A stretch of 64,000 nucleotides of DNA from Chrysogorgia sp. JL179-B06 (taxonomy: Eukaryota; Cnidaria; Anthozoa; Scleralcyonacea; Chrysogorgiidae). A program made the translations under genes and the position numbers. Under the pieces are notes generated by a model that was given only the letters and a program-made list of their open reading frames with translations, had not been told where the DNA came from and ran no database searches. This document shows, in pieces, positions 1 to 13,300 of this stretch. Every line of letters begins with the position of its first letter. Position 1 is the stretch's first letter. Location: positions 1,317,001 through 1,381,000 of the forward strand of contig JAYKKM010000079.1 in NCBI GenBank assembly GCA_035772405.1. Direction: 5' to 3'.

Positions 1-1659
<1,659 letters not shown>

Positions 1660-1755
1660 GTTACTGTATCTCGAGTACAGGGTACGTGAGAAGAGGTGTA
1701 TGGCAGGAGAATAACGTTTAGTTAAGCTGAGAAAGTGAACACATAAAAACACCAT
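1660..1755 (-). other. In-frame upstream extension of AARS, possible mitochondrial presequence
   Basis: The reading frame upstream of the cytosolic start ATG (1659) stays open and has another ATG at 1755, adding 32 residues (beginning [15 protein letters not shown] and ending RTLYSRYSN). The stretch has no Asp or Glu, several Arg/Lys and many hydroxylated and hydrophobic residues, which is the composition of a mitochondrial targeting peptide. Use of the two ATGs from alternative transcripts or by leaky scanning would give mitochondrial and cytosolic forms. Inference only: it could equally be untranslated leader. Confidence 0.4.
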
Positions 1756-1815
1756 ACACCCGTCGAGCCAAGGTGGTTTATTAGAACAAAGTGTGTGATT
1801 TAAAAAACACACCGA

Positions 1816-2867
1816 GTGGGTAGAGACCGCTGAGAAATACGACCGGTTTTCCTTGATGATACTTCAGCCAATCAAAAGAGAGAAATCTAGTAACTAGTTC
1901 TGACGTGACGTCATTTTCCCTTAATTATTTCTTCTTTTTAGGGTTACTTAGTTTTGTGATTAGGATTATTTTTTGTTTAGGGATAGTACTCAGCATTTGT
2001 TGATAAAATGATGTCACGTCAGTTTAGCATTTGGACTTTGGAAACCAGTGCTAAGACCGGTCGAAATGTGGAGAGAGCACTGGAAGAGTTTGCATTAATT
2101 TTGATAATTGTAACCAATCCCAAAACATCAAAGATCCAACCCTAACCCCCTGCCTAACCAGTTTTCTAACCCGGTCTCTTCCTTAAATTAACTATTATCC
2201 TTAATTTACAAATCGCTCTGAATTAAGGATAATCTAATGTTAGAACCCAACCCCAACACAACAAAGATCCTAACCCCTGCCTAATTGTATTAATTATTTA
2301 ATTTTATTAATTATTTTAATTATTTAATTTTATTAATTATTTAATTTCATTAATTATTTTATTAATTATTTAATTTTATTTAATTTTATTAATTATTTTC
2401 TTTTATTAATAATTTTATTTTATTAATTATTTTATTTTCGACAGAAATTCTCTTATTTCTCTTTTTCATATTACACAAAAAGCACTTATTTTTAAAAAAT
2501 TTATTCCACTAATGATACACAGTAATAAGTTAGTATACTGTACTTTCTACATTTCTGCAAATAGCAATACACACATCAGCTATTCAGCACTTACCACAAT
2601 TTCAAAATGGCCACATACAGTATAATGAAATTAAATACAAACATATCTTAGGAATAATTTGATTAAAAATTTTGATGTCCAAAGAATTATGTTTTACAAG
2701 TTTCTTTGCACTCATTACATAAGCTTCAGAAAACTATTTGGAAATTACTACTTAATCAAGTCCGAGTTAAATGCATTATATAATAATTATTACCTACATT
2801 CAATTGTCAACATTACTATAATAATCAAGTTACACAGTGAACATTTGGTGACAGTTGCGTGTAAATT
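1816..2867. other. Intergenic region, AARS promoter side to FA2H 3' side
   Basis: No gene seen. It contains the CRE-bearing inverted repeat (about 1898-2027), a run of TTAATTATTTAATTTTATTAATTATT minisatellite (about 2285-2440), and the probable 3' flank of the FA2H-like gene. Confidence 0.5.
1868..1913. promoter_or_regulatory. CCAAT box and perfect CRE upstream of AARS
   Basis: About 110-160 bp upstream of the alternative start at 1755 lie a CCAAT motif (1868-1872) and a palindromic CRE, TGACGTCA (1906-1913), preceded by an overlapping TGACG half-site. Aminoacyl-tRNA synthetase genes are common ATF/CREB-family targets, so a promoter role is plausible. A near-inverse copy, AAAATGATGTCACGTCAG, occurs at about 2007-2024, so the CRE may instead belong to an old inverted-repeat insertion. 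Confidence 0.4.
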
Positions 2868-5800
2868 TCATTCAAGCTTAAGTGGAGTTGTCATGAATGG
2901 AAAATCCCAAAACTTGGTTGAAATACCATAGCCTAAAATAACAAAGAATTTAATAAGATGTTTTCATGGCTATTAAAACTGTAATTACTTTAAAATCCCC
3001 CTCATCTTCAGTTCTGTCCTTCCCTTAGCTTATAATGGCTGTAAACTTAATTCACATTGCCTTGACTTATTCCTAATCAAAAGAGCATTGCCCCTTTCGT
3101 CAGACCCCCCATACAATGATATCACTGGCACTGCGAAATAATAACAACAGAATTTCTGTGTTAAAACAGTGTACAGTAGTCGTCAAAATTTCTTGATAAG
3201 TTAGCATTCACATAGAAAATTTGTTTTCAAATCACTCCAGTTGAGATTTTCACACAATTTCAATCTGGAACTATGTAAACACAATATAATATGAAAAGGA
3301 GAAATAATTGTCTAGTACTTATATGTGTTGAAAACTACTTAAGTCCTTCTAGAGGTCATTATCCAAAACGTCGTCCACGAATATACGTAAGTTATCTTAC
3401 TTAAGTATTTTTCGACACATTGAAGTTCTCTTATTTCTCCTTTTCATATTATATCCAGTTCTTTTGAGAACTTAGCAGCTTTCATATTAATTCTTACTAT
3501 GCAAAGACAACCTTTTTTACAATTTATGCATTATGTTTAACTTGCTCGGCAAAAAGATATTATCAGGGTCTTACATTATCGAGCAATTGTGCAAATCACC
3601 CAACTTGTTCCTTTCAGAGCTACCAAAACGTAACTCCATTAATTGGCCTTGGATTTAATCAATGTAAAACATTTCAAATATTCCTCATGTAAAAGTTATG
3701 GTTTACATACATGCCTAGCCTGCGAATACAGTCATCCCGGCCTCGTCGCCTTAAGCCCGTAAGGCTATAAGGGACGGCTGTAGTTAGGCTAATAGATGCC
3801 TAACTTAGGAATGAATAAATTAAGAATTATTAATGTGAGGAGAAGACAGACTGTACAGTATGTACCTTTATTAGGATTCTGAAAATGATGTGCCACATGG
3901 TAGCTTTTGAGTTTGTGAAAATAACTTCCATTGCAGGGAGAACCATGATGGAGATAATAATGAATACAGTCGTACATTACGTAACCAAGAAGACCACCAG
4001 AGAACAGAGAATTTGCAATGCCATAGGGTAAAGTAGAGACAAAAAATAAGTAAAATGGAATGGCAAAGCACAAGGCAGCAACCGGAGGAAAGACTAGACG
4101 ACCACTGTCGAATGGAACCTAAAAAGTTGAAAAACAAAATCACGCAGAATTAAAAAAAAATGTTAACTCCAATGTTAACTCGACGAGGAAGAAATATATA
4201 CAGGTAGGTGTCTAGATATTCACAATTGTTTAACATTACAGTATAGTGATAATATATATAAGTTATAATCGATACTTCATAGGGCCCCGTCTACCTCTGT
4301 TATGCCACTGCTTTTTGTCAAATAGTGCAATGTAAAATGATATATGCTGGCCAAAACCAGTTGAGAGCTAGTTCTATAGTACACTTAGGGGTGTTTATGT
4401 TGAAGGAGGGCCAGCCCTCTTGTCAGTAGGCTTGTACGAGTCAGACGTTTTGAGTGAATTACCATTACTCTTAGAAGGCTGGGAAATAAAAGCTCCAAAC
4501 AAAAAACAAAGTTAATCTTTACCAGTATTTTCTGGACAACTTTATATTATTTCGCATGACCTGTTTGCTTGTGTTTAAGTTACAAATTGAACACTTGTCC
4601 ACTTGTGCGAAAATAAATGCAGCCGACTAGCCATTCGAACAAGCCAGCTTGGGCAGCGAGCCAGCTTGGTTAGGAGTGCTAGAAATTCTCATGTAAACAA
4701 GGGATGAAATTCATCTCGGCAAAGAGGGCTGGCCCTCCTCGATGATATAAACACTCCTTAGTATTATTGAAGGGTCCAGTGGAATTGGCCAAAACTTACC
4801 TTGTGATGTTGACCATGAATAAAGAAATGAAATGTTATCCAAAATGGAGAATCATCAGGTGGAGTGATATGAAACAAATATCGGTGTAAAATATATTCCA
4901 CCAATGTCCACACGAATGTCCCAAGTAAGAAAACACAGACAAACAACAGGGATATGGTATAAACATTTGCTAAAAGTATCGAACTAAAAAAGAGTGGAAG
5001 GCTATCATTGGGGAGATTTCGCAGGCCAATGTTTGACAAGTAGAGGATAACAGGAAGCCATATGATTGGAACCATGTACCAAGGTGTCTTTGAGAAGAAC
5101 TCAACAGCCTCGGGTCCAAAGAGACGTAGTGGTCGATCAACAGGAGAATGCACCCACTTCATGTAGTCTGCACCCAGCTGGCCAACCTGGGCAACCATAG
5201 GCTTACTCCAATCCACTAGCTCCTGCAAACATAACAAGAAGTGAGAAAAACAATTCAAAACTTCTGTCGGTTTCATTTAGTTACTCTGTTTGCCACCAAT
5301 CGGAAATGTTCTATGTTTTGGAGTATTTACTCCACTGAAAGTCAAGAATATTTTGAAAATAACTAAACTAAAATTAAGTAGAACTCAAGCCCCCTGTTTC
5401 CATTGTGATTGGTCGTGGGGGGGGGGTGACTGTGAGGGTCTGAGCTGTCTTATGGACGATCCTTTTTTAGTATCCGCGAGAGGTTGGACAAAATGAGAGG
5501 TTGGACAAAATGAGAGATTGTACTGCTATCATACAATCGGACATGCCTGTATGATGAAATATATCATAGAACTGCTAACCCGCCCAATGGGTTTTCTAAC
5601 CCCGTGCCTAATGGTTTTCTAATACTAATCTCAATGGACGATACGTGGACGATTGTCAAGCTTATATCCTCAGAAAAATTATTCTGAGTCGCGTACAGGA
5701 ATCGAACCTGTAACCTTCTGATTCCTGGTGAGACACTCTAACCATTGAGCTAACAAGACTCAAATGGAGAGCGAAGGTTACAATGATGTACTGATTCAAT

Positions 5801-8763
5801 TGATCCATGTACTGCTTATGCGGCATGAGTCACTATAATTATGAGCTTATGTGGATATTAGCTTGACGATCGCCCACGTATCGTCTGTCTACTCCGAGCT
5901 CTCCCACATTCACTACAACATTGTGTATATTAACGCATCCAAACATTACCGATATAATATAATGACTGCCGCATAGGCAGTACATATATCACTCAGAATA
6001 ATTTTTCTGAGGATATGAGCTTGATGATCATCCACGTATCGTCTGTCTACTCCGAGCTCTCCCACATTCACTACAACATTGTGTATATTAATGCACTAAT
6101 CTTAATACTAATAAAAGGATCGTCCATAAGACGACTCAGACCTAGTACCTCACGGTCACCTCAACTGCGAGTATTCCATCTAGCCATGACCATTGTGATT
6201 TTGGGTACAGAAAAAATATTTTCTATTTCTTTTATAAAAATAACATTTGGAAATTACATAATTAAAGTATTAAACATAAGAATACCTGTATAAGCACAAG
6301 AAATATGTTAATGAATTGTCCTTAAAAGATCAGAACGGATGAATTAATGGTTAATAGGTGGTTTAATTGTCATCCTTGGCAGCTAACAAGAGTGTTAAAA
6401 CTATTGGGCATACTTTCATGACATATTGGACAACATATTATTGTTCATAAATTATATAGAAAACATTATCAAAAATAAGCAGTTATCATTCTTGAATATT
6501 CTTTATATCCAGTTCTTTTTAGAACTTATAACATCTGTGTTTATTTATCAATGCTGATCACACATACAAATGAATGAAGCCTGTTTGGTGGAAGAAAATT
6601 CATGATCAGCTTGGCATCGTGTATTCTAAGACACATTTATACAAATGTGTTTATAAAAGATAACAAGCACACGTAAAGGGCCCAATATTTTTTATTCAGT
6701 CTTGTGAGCAATTCCATTATATCATCACATACCCAAGAAATAAAATTAAATCACCCCATTGATCATTAATTCAACCCATTATGTGTAATTCAGTGGCCAA
6801 GAGACGTTTTTGAGACCAAGGGAAATATTTAAGAAATATTTACTATTTTATTCATGTATTTCTTGTCCTTATTCCTAAGTTTTAATTAATTTCAAAATGT
6901 TATTTTTATAAAAGGAATAGAAAACATTTTTTCTGTGTTTCCAGACAGTTATGGAAACACTCGTAAAAGTTTCAGTGAATAAGAAATCGCCATGAGAACA
7001 TGTGGCCAAAGAGTGAACGTTTCCATTAGGGGTGGCACAGCAATTTGAATAGGGGGGTGTGTGCTTGAAACATCTAGGGGGAGGGGGGTGTGCTTGAAAC
7101 ATCTAGGGGATGGACTTTGGTAGCATGCCCCTCAGCAAATTGTATTTGTAAGTTGCGGAAATACCATTTTCTGCATGTTTCAGATAGGTGCCCTCTGATT
7201 ATCTTTCACAGTAAATGTCAGTTAAAGTGTCTATCCGTAACATTTGAGTCTTCCTGAGCAAAATCATAATATATATTGTCAGCCGAAAATTTCATCTTCA
7301 TGGAGTTTTTCGCTGTCAGAGTTACCGGATGTGATGTCACAAGAGGCATTCCAAACCAGTTTTCTTTTATTACTGTACTTGCCACGAAAATGCCTCTTCT
7401 GACATCACATCCGATAACTTTAACAGCAAAAAGTCCATGAAGATGAAATTTTCAGTTGACAAGATATATTATAATTTTGCTCAGGATGACCCAAATATTA
7501 CGAATATATGTAAAATTCCCACATGAGATAGGCACTTTAAGAATATTGATGAAAATCCATGTAGTTGTGTGGAGCAGAAGTTAGACATTTTGGCTTGCAA
7601 GCCACGTTTGAGATGTATTGTACAATATAAGATGTCACTTATGTTTTATTGGCTGCCCCCCCCCCCCCCCCGCACCACCATTCACCTTGGTTGGCAATGG
7701 CCCCTCTGCCCCTGTTTCCACTGCAAATTTGTTAACAGAAAATGTATTCTATTTTAAAAGGGGAAAATTAAAATCTTGCCCAACTAACACGTTCTTTGTA
7801 TCCATCCATATTAAGCTCTTCGTCTTCTTCGCAACCATTCTATAACATCAGAATTATGATAATGCATTACAATCTTACAAAACATATGTTGCAATAACCA
7901 AGACCAATTATTATAACATGTTGCTATTTAGTCTAGTTCTTTGTTCTAGCTTCTATTTATAGAAATAATTCAAATTCTTCTTGAACCCTGAACAGAACAT
8001 TCGACATTAAAAGCATGAATAATGGAAGCCGACTAAAGAAAACCAAAACAGATTAATTGGGTTTCGCTGGTCATCACAGAATTATTCATTGGTATGCATG
8101 ATGACGAGCAACTGATTGTTTTATAAAAAATGTTATATATCATATTTTACACTGTTGAAATATACATTATTGGGGATCCCTTAAGACCAAGATGTAAACT
8201 CAACGAGACGCACTCAAAACAAAATAATTATTCATGGCCAAAAAGAATAATGTTTAGCCCCCAGATTAATGTCAACGCTGACCTCGTTTAATATATACAA
8301 ATATAAAACGACACACTAGAATCGTTTTAGCAGACAGTATTGAAGCGTTTTGAATGTATCAATTACAATAGTCAACAACCGTGACTTGTTTTAAATATGG
8401 AAATTTCCATTGCTTTTAACAACCGCCCTTGTCCTACGATTTTAAGGTCGTAACGAACGAATTGACTCATTGAGGGATCCTACAATTACTGATGACTGTA
8501 CATTTTCAACCAACCTCTGAAACAAGTTTTCCAATGTTGTACTTATTCAGCAAGTTGTATGCGACGGCAGAGTGTTTGTGAATGGTAGGATCATTCATTG
8601 TGTCCGTGATATCCTTGCCAAAGTTCCCCAAGAGCACATCACGACCTCCTGGGTGACGTTTGATGAAATCCGTAACATCAAAAACCCGTCCATTGTGCAC
8701 AACCCAAGCACTTTCTTCCGAAGAATGCTCGCGAACTTGCTCCAAAGTGTACGACGAAGGCAT
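2868..8763 (-). CDS. FA2H: Fatty-acid 2-hydroxylase (cytochrome b5 plus di-iron hydroxylase), four exons
   Basis: An ER-membrane enzyme that hydroxylates carbon 2 of fatty acids used for ceramides and other sphingolipids. Exons: 8763-8515, 5222-4800, 4118-3866, 2932-2868; phases 0, 0 and 1 agree at every junction, giving about 329 residues (human FA2H is 372). Exon 1 is a cytochrome b5 domain with heme motif HPGG (residues 37-40) and a second His near 64. Exon 2 has two hydrophobic segments and the His clusters HRYLFH and HFFIHGQHHK. Exon 3 has YDCIHYYLHHG and YHVAHHFQNPNKG. The 21-codon exon 4 restores GYGIST..WDFPF and a Lys-rich end, KLE. All His-box ligands expected for the family are present, so the enzyme looks functional. 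The ATG at 8763 begins MPSSYTLEQVREH directly before the b5 fold. Confidence 0.92.
3285..3500. repeat. Interspersed foldback repeat, copy 1
   Basis: Contains ATATGAAAAGGAGAAATAA near 3291 and its inverse, TTATTTCTCCTTTTCATAT, near 3432, with CTTAAGTATTTTTC and ACATTGAAG between. The right half, including ATCCAGTTCTTTTGA and AACTTAGCAGCTTTC, recurs almost unchanged at 26735-26830, so this is a mobile repeat. Confidence 0.6.
4388..4757. mobile_element. PIF/Harbinger-type MITE in FA2H intron 2
   Basis: A 370-bp element with imperfect terminal inverted repeats of about 35 bp: left end GGGGTGTTTATGTTGAAGG, then GAGGGCCAGCCCTCTT; right end the inverse of GGAGTGTTTATATCATCGAGG plus the same GAGGGCCAGCCCTCTT core. 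It is flanked by TTA on both sides (4385-4387 and 4758-4760). G-rich termini and a 3-bp TTA duplication are the PIF/Harbinger pattern. No transposase is encoded. Confidence 0.7.
5483..5522 (+). repeat. Two 21-bp tandem copies, GAGAGGTTGGACAAAATGA
   Basis: Two adjacent copies of a GAGAGGTTGGACAAAATGA unit followed by a third partial start (GAGATTG). Low-complexity sequence in FA2H intron 1. Confidence 0.6.
5637..6105 (-). repeat. tRNA-like repeat module, family A, copy 1
   Basis: A composite repeat: a tRNA-like core at 5688-5759 on minus (B box GGTTCGATTCC, A-box-like GCTCAATGG) flanked by inverted copies of a module reading GACGATACGTGGACGAT..AAGCT..ATCCTCAGAAAAATTATTCTGAG. The module recurs in opposite orientation at about 5865-5930 and 5985-6090. 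The same architecture is found near 36.3, 45.0, 49.5 and 53.5 kb. Confidence 0.7.
7226..7536. mobile_element. TTAA-flanked foldback element, copy 1 (piggyBac-type)
   Basis: A 311-bp element that is nearly one long hairpin. Left arm AGTGTCTATCC...; the right arm ends GGATAGGCACT-like, and internal motifs such as AATTTCATCTTCATGGA and GGATGTGATGTCA appear inverted in both arms. TTAA flanks both ends (7222-7225 and 7537-7540), the piggyBac superfamily target. It is related to the element at 55634-55885. Confidence 0.7.
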
Positions 8764-9030
8764 CCTCCTGGCGCGCGTTCACAGTGAGTAAAACGATCGC
8801 ATCAGCGATTAATAAATATTTCATTGCATTTGGAAAGGCCAAGAATGTGTTCCTTGTCATTAATAAATTTTAATAACAAAAGTGGAAATTGACGGAAGGT
8901 TACGAGGTTACGACATTTACCGACTGTTTACGATCATCGACTTTCGAACAATATCGGATATGACAGCGCTACAAGTCAGCGAAAAACTTTGAAAGAATAC
9001 GCGCTTGGATTTATTAAATTAAGACTGAAA
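8764..9030. promoter_or_regulatory. FA2H upstream region, possible bidirectional promoter
   Basis: This 270-bp gap separates the FA2H start (minus) from the first ATG-plus-donor on plus (ATGTCTTTCAATTCTTTAAG|GTACGT at 9031). It is richer in GC and CpG than its surroundings. No TATA box was recognised. The promoter role is inferred from position only. Confidence 0.35.
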
Positions 9031-9170
9031 ATGTCTTTCAATTCTTTAAGGTACGTTTAATATTAATTTCTCTATTTAAAGACTATAAGAATGGACGGCA
9101 AATTGAGCGGATTTGCTGAACGGATATGTCATGTTCAAGCAAGCAAAGGTCACTATACTTCAGAAATCGC

Positions 9171-10232
9171 CAGGCTTTCTGGCAATCCTACTTTTCCTAC
9201 TTTTTCCTACTTTTTTTGCACTTTCCTACTTTTCCTACTTTTTGTTAAAAATTGCTTGATTTTCCTACTTTTTCCTACTTTTTTCTTAAAATCCTACTTT
9301 TTTAAGACTGTTTTGTGAAATCAGTACGCTTTTGTTTGCATACTGCCAATTGTTTTCAACAAGGTATGTAACTGAATAATCTGTAGTAACGTGAAATAAA
9401 ATCCCGATGGAGCAAACCGGTGCTCCTTTAAAACTAATCAGCTTTGAAGTTGAATCTGTGAGACAAAAAGTGCGTTCACCTGGTAGTACGACGAAACCGC
9501 AAATTCACAGAACCGCAAACAGTGTGATGTGCTTCTGCAATATTGATCTGAAGCTATATGGGTGAAATTCGTGTGCAGTTTTCGAAAGCATGACTGATGT
9601 TTGGGCATGCCAAAGGGAAAGATATTGAAGTAGCTATATTGAAAGCACTGCAAGAGGATGGAAGCAAGTTGCCATTAGCACAGCTGATTAGCCTAGGATC
9701 TGATGGCCCAAATGCCAATAAAACAATTTGGTCTTTGATCAATGAGCACATGAAAGCATGGGATTCTTACTTTTATTCCTTGCAACTTAATACACATCGT
9801 TCACAATGCATTCAGACAAAGTCTTACTATATTCGGAGAACAAGCCGAACAACTTGTTCTAGATCTTTTCTACTACTTTAAGGCATCGCCATGTCGAAAA
9901 GAAGATTTTTTCGAAACGCAGCTTGGCCTTGGTTTAGATGAGGGGATGATCATCAGACATATTCAAAGTCGTTGGCTTACACTTCCGGTATTCCCGCAGT
10001 TAAAGTAGTTCTGAAGAATTGGGAAGCTGTCGAGGTGGCCAATTTTGTACATTTCGTCATTAAAAATGAGGTTAAATTGTATTTTTGAAGTATTGTCATT
10101 ACAAATTGATCATGAAAAATCCCTACTTTTGTCCTACTTTTTTTGCACGTTTTCCTACTTTACTCCTACTTTTCCTAAAATTTTAGTCCTACTTTTGTCC
10201 TACTTTTTTACATACACCTGCCAGAAAGCCTG
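9171..10232 (+). mobile_element. Degenerate hAT-like DNA transposon
   Basis: Ends in perfect 14-bp terminal inverted repeats, CAGGCTTTCTGGCA at 9171 and its inverse at 10219-10232. It is flanked by AATCGC direct repeats (9165-9170 and 10233-10238), consistent with a 6-bp target duplication. Both subterminal zones are arrays of TTTCCTACTTTT (about 9185-9300 and 10120-10210). The centre (about 9590-10030) encodes transposase-like pieces in shifted frames: FGHAKGKDIEVAILKALQED..LGSDGPNANKTIWSLINEH, then GEQAEQLVLDLFYYFKASP and DEGMIIRHIQSRW. The 1062-bp element is inactive. Confidence 0.75.
9597..10030 (+). pseudogene. hAT-family transposase fragment, frameshifted
   Basis: Similar to transposase-derived proteins common in fish and marine invertebrates (LSLGSDGPNVNKTVW, FGEQAEQLVLDLFYYFK, DEGMIIRHIQSRWLT motifs). 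The first part reads in one frame to about 9760; the FGEQAEQ part continues in another. There is no start and no C-terminal dimerisation domain. It lies inside the hAT element at 9171-10232. Confidence 0.7.
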
Positions 10233-10394
10233 AATCGCTCATCCAAAAAAAGTTGTGACCGTATAGGCTTAGATTTAAGGTTACGATTAGTACTAGAAAT
10301 ACGTATCTTGGTTGACTTTAATTATAACCCATTGTCATTGATAGCTAATACAGTTCAACTATATTAAAACAACTCAGTATGGTTGCAGTCAACT

Positions 10395-13300
10395 ATGGCA
10401 GAATTGTCAACAACATCTGAACTGCCTGACTTTAATACCCAATACCCACTTTCATTCCTGAGCCAGTGGAAAATAACACAGCATACGAAACTTCGCTAAA
10501 TTGGTATGGTGTGACAGTTCATATACATGACGTATGTGACAGTTCATAGATTGGCTAATTGTTATTGTTTATATTTACCATGATCTTAGAAAAACAGTTG
10601 GGAATTTTATTGCTGGCAATGACAACAGTTCATCCAATAAAAGTTCATCAGCAACTAGTTCGTCTTCAGCTAGTTCTGCATCGTCAGCTACTGCAACACC
10701 AATCAATACATACGATGATAAGAATGCACCACATAGCAAACTACCGGCAGACCCTTCCTACTATCCAGGACCTCGCTATTGTTATTATTTGATGGATATT
10801 GAAGTTACCAGAGTCGGGCATTGTAAGTGACCTACAGAAACATATCTGCCTCCAAATGCAATATATATAGTAACAAAGCAGTGGTATAGCCAGCCGTACT
10901 CAATTACCCAGGCACCACACCAAAACTTTGATCGATTCCCAGGAATTTTGAAACTCTAGAGTCTCTGAAATGGCATAATTTTCCAGCATTTTGAGAAAGC
11001 AGAATATTTGATTTTGCAGTTTACAAAAAACGATGACATGATAAAAAATTTCGGTTAGACAAACTTTGTTCTGTAATTAGTTGGAAATTATAACTTTCTG
11101 CCAACAGACCAGACTGGAAAGTTTTCAAATCATGTGGGCAACTTTTGTACTCAAAATTTCACAGTTAGTGATGTATTACTGAGGTTTCCACTAGTGCACA
11201 GGCAAGAACTTTCCAGTCTGGCCAACAGAATTAATTCATGTTTTTTAATAATAACACAATTATTGTTTATTTTTATTATTACTTCTATTGTCTGTATCAC
11301 CATATAGCTGGTACCATGGGCCTCATCACCGGAAGCACAAAACAAGAAAGTGATATTACTAAGTTTTATGCTGAGATTTATCGTCATTATGCCTACGGAT
11401 GGATGCTAAAGACATTCTATGAAGTTCCTGGTATTGGAAAGATTGGTTGGAGTGCTTCATCTTCACCATTTCAATTTGTCTACATTAAACCAATTGCAAA
11501 GTACATCTCTCAAAATGTTGTGCCTATCTGGGGTTTGGGGATTTTGCATATTCGTAATCTTTGGGCCACCAAATAATATGTTAAAGGTGCAGTCCAGTCC
11601 GTTCTGCACATGCATGATATTTCAAACGTTGGGGACCCCACATGTCAACAAACTTTAACGGAATAGATTTGCGACAGTTCGAAAGCGAGTGTTCGTTAAA
11701 TGTGGCGAAGGCACGAGTGGTAGTTTGATATATTATCCACATTTAGGAACCAAACATCTTCTTATAACATGCTTTTTAGGCAGAAAACCTTCTGTTCAAT
11801 ACTTCATGTTCAATGTTTATATAACGCAATGTAAACAAACGATGTAAACAGAAACGTGGACATGCGCAGAACGGAGTGGACGGCACCTTTAAGATTATCT
11901 TAATTGTTAATTTTCTTTAGTATTGCAGTTGGCCATTCATGGGATCTAAAAATTGGGAAATGCTACATTCACACACAATTAGTGTCTGGCATTATTGGAC
12001 GACAACATCACAATGTGGCAAACACAACAGGAATTATTAACATGGTAATTCTACAGTTAATTATCACAGTGAGCTACCATGTGGTTACTAGATTTCTTTG
12101 AATTGCTGAAGCTGACACATACCAACATGATCGATTGCTCATTACTGAGGCTATTCCATTCTATCTTCCAAATCTACCGGTTAACCATCTCAGGCATTCA
12201 AATAAACATAATTTCAAAATACCAAAACCTCGGACTAAACATTTTCAAAAAAGTTTTTTCATAAGATCATCTAGACTTTGGAACACACTCTCCGATCAAA
12301 CAAAAGAAATTAACAAATATAGCCTCTTTAAAAATTATTTAAAATCAAGATACTTCGTCGCTCTCCAGAACACATTCAATACTGATATTATATCTACCTG
12401 GCACTCAATATGTTTAAATTGTAATTCTGTTAGAGACCTTGAATCGCAGAACTTCAGTATTTGTTGTTAATATTAACTGTGCGTGCGTACGTGAGTGTGT
12501 GTGTTAGTATAATGTATTTGTTGTAATAAATGATATAATAAGCGTATCACAGGCTGTGATATAGTAATATGTATATATGTTATAGTTATATATGTAATGT
12601 ATTATGTATGTTTGTTAATTCTTAGGGTAAGACACCATGACTAGGGCTGTCTTGCCTTGTGTATGTAAACACGAAAACAAATTAAATTAAAAAATTGATC
12701 ACAAATAATTTATCCTCCCCCAAACCATACTAAACTGGACAATTAATAAAATAAAACTATTTTGTATACTTATACACGAGCATAAAAAGCTATTTCAATC
12801 AACATTTTTATCTTCTCTTTAATATCGACCCACAAAGATCACACAATTTGCAGCCACAGGTGGTCGATTGATTGGTTTAGAATTTACTGGTGAGCGAAAG
12901 AAACAGACTGGAATCTCACTTGGAAAAAGTGATTGTAAGTTTCATTAAAATACCTCTAGTTATTCTAAAAATTATAAAGATAAACTACATGTAGATTAGT
13001 AATTGCTGCTGTGGGCAGCACACTAATCTTGATTTGGGTTGCTGTGTCTCGTGCCCTGACATTTTCGTTGAACTATGTAGAGTCCATCGACGTTAAATTA
13101 CGCATGATTTTTTCATGTATGTGTGTATGTCCACAGATTTATGACGGCACCAGGGCCATGATACTTTGTGAGTTTGTGAAGAGCTTTGTTCGTCAATCGT
13201 CATATATATATAACATGTTCTGCTTTAGTAGTGTTGAGTGCTGGAGCACTGCCGGAGCTCTGGCATTTTTTGTGCAGACAGGCCGGAGCCGGGTTGTTTT

